This document shows, piece by piece, positions 7,219 to 9,189 of a DNA stretch of 9,189 nucleotides. The notes under the pieces were generated by a model. The model saw only the letters and a program-made list of their open reading frames with translations. It was not told the DNA's origin and made no database searches. This stretch comes from CALAED01 sp937891035. Its GTDB lineage: Bacteria; Actinomycetota; Actinomycetes; Streptosporangiales; Streptosporangiaceae. A program made the position numbers and the translations under genes. The stretch covers positions 1 to 9,189 of the forward strand of contig DASQSZ010000487.1 in assembly GCA_035642125.1 (NCBI GenBank). Direction: 5' to 3'. Within the stretch, counting starts at the first letter, position 1; each line of letters opens with the position of its first letter.

Positions 7219-7223
7219 CCTCC
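7219..7223 (-). promoter_or_regulatory. Ribosome binding site fixing the alpha-galactosidase start
   Basis: GGAGG on the minus strand lies 5 nt before GTG 7213. It rules in favour of this internal GTG over the upstream codons of the same open frame. Confidence 0.8.
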
Positions 7224-7242
7224 GCGGCGATCAGAAACGGAA

Positions 7243-7258
7243 AACTTCTCCGGAAGTT
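7243..7258. promoter_or_regulatory. Inverted repeat upstream of alpha-galactosidase, candidate operator
   Basis: AACTTC at 7243-7248 and GAAGTT at 7253-7258 form a perfect 6-bp inverted repeat with a 4-bp TCCG spacer. It sits 30-45 bp upstream of the alpha-galactosidase start codon, where a repressor would cover the core promoter. It is AT-rich compared with its surroundings. The cognate regulator is unknown. Confidence 0.4.
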
Positions 7259-7275
7259 ACCGGCTCCGCGAATCC

Positions 7276-7308
7276 GCACTGTCCAACCGTTAACGGGCAC
7301 GTCATAAT
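7276..7308 (+). promoter_or_regulatory. Promoter of the first methyltransferase gene
   Basis: CATAAT at 7303-7308 (5 of 6 to TATAAT) lies in the block GTCATAATC, preceded by GCACTGTCC at 7276-7284. The same two blocks recur before the second methyltransferase, which is the main support. The -35 match is poor (CTGTCC, 3 of 6). A perfect palindrome CCGTTAACGG at 7287-7296 lies between the blocks and could be an operator. The -10 is 64 nt before the TTG start. Confidence 0.5.
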
Positions 7309-7363
7309 CGGGGCGGCGGGCGTGCGGGCGGGCACGCCCCGGTGCGCGATTTGGTGGAGGGGC

Positions 7364-7368
7364 GGAGG
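7364..7368 (+). promoter_or_regulatory. Ribosome binding site for the first methyltransferase
   Basis: GGAGG followed by GG lies 4 nt before TTG 7373. The second copy has the same arrangement (GGAGGG then TTG), which argues that TTG is the real start in both. Confidence 0.65.
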
Positions 7369-7372
7369 GGCC

Positions 7373-8224
7373 TTGAGCACGCAATACTTGTCACCGGACG
7401 ATCAATGGGACGATCCCTTCGAGATTGACACCACGGTGGCGCATCCGGCCCGGCGGTATAACTACTTCCTGGGCGGCAAGGACAACTTCGAGGCCGATCG
7501 GATATCTGGGGACGACGCGATAGCCAACTTCCCGACGATCAAGGTCGCCGCGATGGAAAATCGCCGGTTCCTGCGCAGGGCGGTGACTTTCCTGGTCAAA
7601 GAGGCCGGGGTCCGGCAGTTCCTCGACATCGGCACCGGCATCCCGTCCGCGGACAACGTACACGAGGTGGCCCAGTCGATCGCCCCGGAGGCGCGCGTCG
7701 GCTACGTCGACAACGACCCGATCGTGCTGGCGCACGCCCGGCGACTGCTGTCCCGCGTGAGCGACGGCACCACCACGTACATCCACGCCGATCTGCGCGA
7801 CCCCGCCGTGATCCTCGACGATCCCGACCTGCGGCGGACCCTCGATCTGCGGCAGCCCACGGCGCTCATGTTGCTGTCGGTCGTGCATTTCGTACAAGAC
7901 GCGGACGATCCGTACGGCCATATCGCGAAGCTGACCGCGGCGCTCGCGCCGGGCAGCTATCTCGCCATGTCGCACGCCACCCTGGACTTCATGTCCACCG
8001 CGGGCCACGAGGCCGTCGACGACTGGCACGACCGGGAACGCAACCGTACGCGTGATCCGTTCCGCCCGCGTACCAAGGCGGAATTCTCCCGCTTCTTCGA
8101 AGGGATGGAGTTGGTCAAGCCCGGCGTCGTGCCGATACCCGAATGGCGCACCGAAGCGGCGCCGCCCGACCGGCCGTCCGCCGAAGATGCCATGGCCTAC
8201 GCCGCGGTCGCCCGCATCCCCTGA
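7373..8224 (+). CDS. SAM-dependent methyltransferase, PF04672 (Methyltransf_19/DUF574) type, copy 1
   Basis: From TTG 7373 the product is 283 residues, normal for the family. The frame continues open far upstream as an artefact running antisense to alpha-galactosidase. The family signature AHPARRYNYFLGGKDNFEAD lies near 20-40, followed by ENRRFLRRAVTFLV. The Rossmann SAM-binding motif I is FLDIGTGIPS (D85, G87, G89). Motif II is YVDNDPIVLAHAR, with D113/D115 as candidate binders of the SAM ribose. Later motifs include HADLRDP, LSVVHFVQD and GSYLAMSH. It binds S-adenosylmethionine; the methyl acceptor is unknown for most of this family, which is greatly expanded in actinomycetes. No signal peptide is seen, so it is cytoplasmic. 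It has its own promoter and is followed 174 bp later by a paralogue. Part of its sequence is identical at DNA level to that paralogue. Confidence 0.9.
   Translation: MSTQYLSPDDQWDDPFEIDTTVAHPARRYNYFLGGKDNFEADRISGDDAIANFPTIKVAAMENRRFLRRAVTFLVKEAGVRQFLDIGTGIPSADNVHEVAQSIAPEARVGYVDNDPIVLAHARRLLSRVSDGTTTYIHADLRDPAVILDDPDLRRTLDLRQPTALMLLSVVHFVQDADDPYGHIAKLTAALAPGSYLAMSHATLDFMSTAGHEAVDDWHDRERNRTRDPFRPRTKAEFSRFFEGMELVKPGVVPIPEWRTEAAPPDRPSAEDAMAYAAVARIP
7562..7659 (+). repeat. 98-bp perfect direct repeat, copy 1
   Basis: These 98 bases are identical to 8591-8688, including all synonymous positions. They cover the segment from RRFLRRAV through the SAM motif DIGTGIPSADNV. Both flanks show several silent and replacement differences, so the identity is local. 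Confidence 0.95.
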
Positions 8225-8314
8225 CCCCGGCGCCGCCGCGCTTTGCCCTCGATTCCCGCGGGGCCGCGCCGACGTCCCGAACGCCAAGATCACGGGCGAC
8301 TGAGTTTGTGAATC

Positions 8315-8349
8315 GCACTGTCCCCATCGTCAAGGAGCACTGTCATAAT
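8315..8349 (+). promoter_or_regulatory. Promoter of the second methyltransferase gene
   Basis: GCACTGTCC at 8315-8323 and GTCATAATC at 8342-8350 (CATAAT -10 at 8344-8349) repeat the blocks found before copy 1, with a spacing 2 bp longer. TCACC at 8349-8353 and GGTGA at 8361-8365 form a short inverted repeat next to the likely transcription start. The palindrome seen in copy 1 is absent here. The -10 is 49 nt before TTG 8399. Confidence 0.5.
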
Positions 8350-8388
8350 CACCTCGAGGGGGTGACCCGACTCGCCGTGGCACCTGCT

Positions 8389-8393
8389 GGAGG
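8389..8393 (+). promoter_or_regulatory. Ribosome binding site for the second methyltransferase
   Basis: GGAGG lies 5 nt before TTG 8399 when its trailing G is counted in the Shine-Dalgarno, against 11 nt before the in-frame ATG at 8405. The spacing favours TTG, although ATG cannot be excluded. Confidence 0.55.
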
Positions 8394-8398
8394 GACTC

Positions 8399-9189
8399 TT
8401 GACCATGCACGATTTCTCCCCGGACGATCCTGTGTTGGATGATCCGTTCGAGATCGACACCTCGGTGGCGCATCCGGCTCGGCGGTACAACTACTGGCTG
8501 GGCGGCAAAGACAATTTCGAGGCCGACCGCATTTCGGGGGACGAAGGGCTGGCCATCTTCCCCACGGCCAAGATCGCCGCGATGGAGAACCGCCGGTTCC
8601 TGCGCAGGGCGGTGACTTTCCTGGTCAAAGAGGCCGGGGTCCGGCAGTTCCTCGACATCGGCACCGGCATCCCGTCCGCGGACAACGTGCACGAAGTGGC
8701 GCAGTCGATCGCGCCTGAGGCGCGCGTCGTCTACGTCGACAACGACCCGATCGTGCTCGCCCACGCCCGGCGCCTGCTCGCCACCACGCCCGGCGGGGCC
8801 ACCGCCTACATCCACGCCGACCTGCGCCAGCCGGAAGCGATCTTGGGCAACCCCGACCTGCGACGAACCATCGACCTCAGCGAACCGGTCGCGCTGATGG
8901 TGGTGGCCGTCATGCACTTCATCGAAGACGCCGATGACCCCTACGGCCACATCGCCAAACTGACCCGCGCGCTCGCGCCAGGCAGCTATCTCGCGATGTC
9001 GCATGGCACGCGTGACTTCATGTCCAAAGAGCTCAGGGCGGAATTCGACGCGTGGGCCGCGAAGGAAAAGTTCCGCAGTCGCGACCCCGCCCGCCCGCGT
9101 GACAAGGCTGAGCTCTCCCGTTTCTTCGACGGCATGGAGCTCGTCCCGCCCGGGATCGTGGCGGTGCCCGACTGGCGTAGCGAGATTCC
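8399..9189 (+). CDS. SAM-dependent methyltransferase, PF04672 type, copy 2, 3'-partial
   Basis: The frame from TTG 8399 (or ATG 8405) is open to the window end, giving 263 residues without a stop. By comparison with copy 1, about 20-25 C-terminal residues are missing. It shows the same signature (AHPARRYNYWLGGKDNFEAD), SAM motif DIGTGIPS (D86 from TTG), YVDNDPIVLAHAR, HADLRQPEAI, MHFIEDADDPYGHIAKLT and GSYLAMSHGTRDF. It differs from copy 1 mainly in the N-terminal tail, in the loop after motif II (ATTPGGATA against SRVSDGTTT) and in the region after MSHGTRDFMS, where acceptor specificity would probably lie. It is a tandem duplicate with its own promoter, and the acceptor is unknown. Confidence 0.88.
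   Translation, partial: MTMHDFSPDDPVLDDPFEIDTSVAHPARRYNYWLGGKDNFEADRISGDEGLAIFPTAKIAAMENRRFLRRAVTFLVKEAGVRQFLDIGTGIPSADNVHEVAQSIAPEARVVYVDNDPIVLAHARRLLATTPGGATAYIHADLRQPEAILGNPDLRRTIDLSEPVALMVVAVMHFIEDADDPYGHIAKLTRALAPGSYLAMSHGTRDFMSKELRAEFDAWAAKEKFRSRDPARPRDKAELSRFFDGMELVPPGIVAVPDWRSEI
8591..8688 (+). repeat. 98-bp perfect direct repeat, copy 2
   Basis: This is the second copy of the tract at 7562-7659, inside the second methyltransferase gene, at the homologous position and on the same strand. Confidence 0.95.

Larger units (their letters stand above)
7214..7372. promoter_or_regulatory. Divergent intergenic region: alpha-galactosidase (-) and methyltransferase (+)
   Basis: This 159-bp region must hold the start signals for both genes. 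It contains the alpha-galactosidase ribosome binding site, an inverted repeat at 7243-7258, a palindrome at 7287-7296 and a CATAAT -10 element for the rightward gene. I could not identify a convincing -35/-10 pair for the leftward gene. Confidence 0.6.
8225..8398. other. 174-bp spacer between the methyltransferase genes
   Basis: The left half is GC-rich without a clear terminator. The right half carries the promoter-like blocks and Shine-Dalgarno of the second methyltransferase. No gene is seen on either strand. Confidence 0.5.

Noticed and set aside
6044..7372. Long plus-strand ORF running into the first methyltransferase
   Set aside because: The part before 7373 is antisense to the alpha-galactosidase and has shadow-ORF composition. 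The methyltransferase proper starts at TTG 7373 behind GGAGG.
7214..7384. 57-residue N-terminal extension of alpha-galactosidase
   Set aside because: The extension is Arg/Pro-rich and crosses the divergent promoter region. GTG 7213 has a well-spaced GGAGG and gives the standard GH36 N-terminus.
7562..8688. Direct repeats as mobile element ends or a CRISPR-like array
   Set aside because: There are only two copies, at homologous coding positions in paralogous genes, with no transposase or terminal inverted repeats.
8330..9004. 224-codon ORF antisense to the second methyltransferase
   Set aside because: The plus-strand frame from 8399 encodes a clear paralogue of the first methyltransferase, so the antisense frame is a shadow.

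Overview
The window is high-GC DNA with strongly GC-biased third codon positions, GTG/TTG starts and GGAGG-type ribosome binding sites, so it very probably comes from a filamentous actinomycete. The Methyltransf_19 (DUF574) paralogues support this, because that family is expanded in Streptomyces and Streptosporangiales. I cannot name the genus from sequence alone. It reads as chromosomal accessory DNA: six substantial genes with no shared pathway, no tRNA or rRNA, no transposase, no CRISPR array and no recognisable phage gene.

Layout. (1) Positions 2-2197 (+) hold the 3' part of a large multidomain protein: a Ras/Roc-like P-loop GTPase, a middle region with winged-helix-like stretches, a CxxxH/CxxC zinc-ribbon-like motif, and a C-terminal TIR/SEFIR domain. 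The frame is open to the window edge, so the N-terminus is missing. (2) Positions 2321-3517 (+) encode a complete cytochrome P450 with no redox partner beside it. (3) Positions 3518-3869 form a 352-bp spacer with a weak promoter-like element and two tiny overlapping ORFs, one behind a good Shine-Dalgarno. (4) Positions 3870-4961 (+) encode a membrane-anchored serine hydrolase of the class A beta-lactamase/PBP fold, with SxxK, SDN and KNG boxes but no visible general-base Glu. (5) Positions 5075-7213 (-) encode a cytoplasmic GH36 alpha-galactosidase, convergent with (4). (6) Positions 7373-8224 and 8399-end (+) are tandem PF04672-type SAM-dependent methyltransferases, each with its own similar promoter. 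The second copy runs off the window.

The genes look like independent transcription units. The most interesting one is the GTPase-zinc-TIR protein, whose layout (NTPase switch plus TIR effector) resembles NTP-driven conflict or immune proteins. The methyltransferase pair carries a 98-bp stretch of perfect nucleotide identity inside otherwise diverged copies, which suggests gene conversion. The palindrome CGTACG occurs 12 times between 3800 and 8050 and not at all before that, which hints that the left part (GTPase-TIR plus P450) has a different compositional history.
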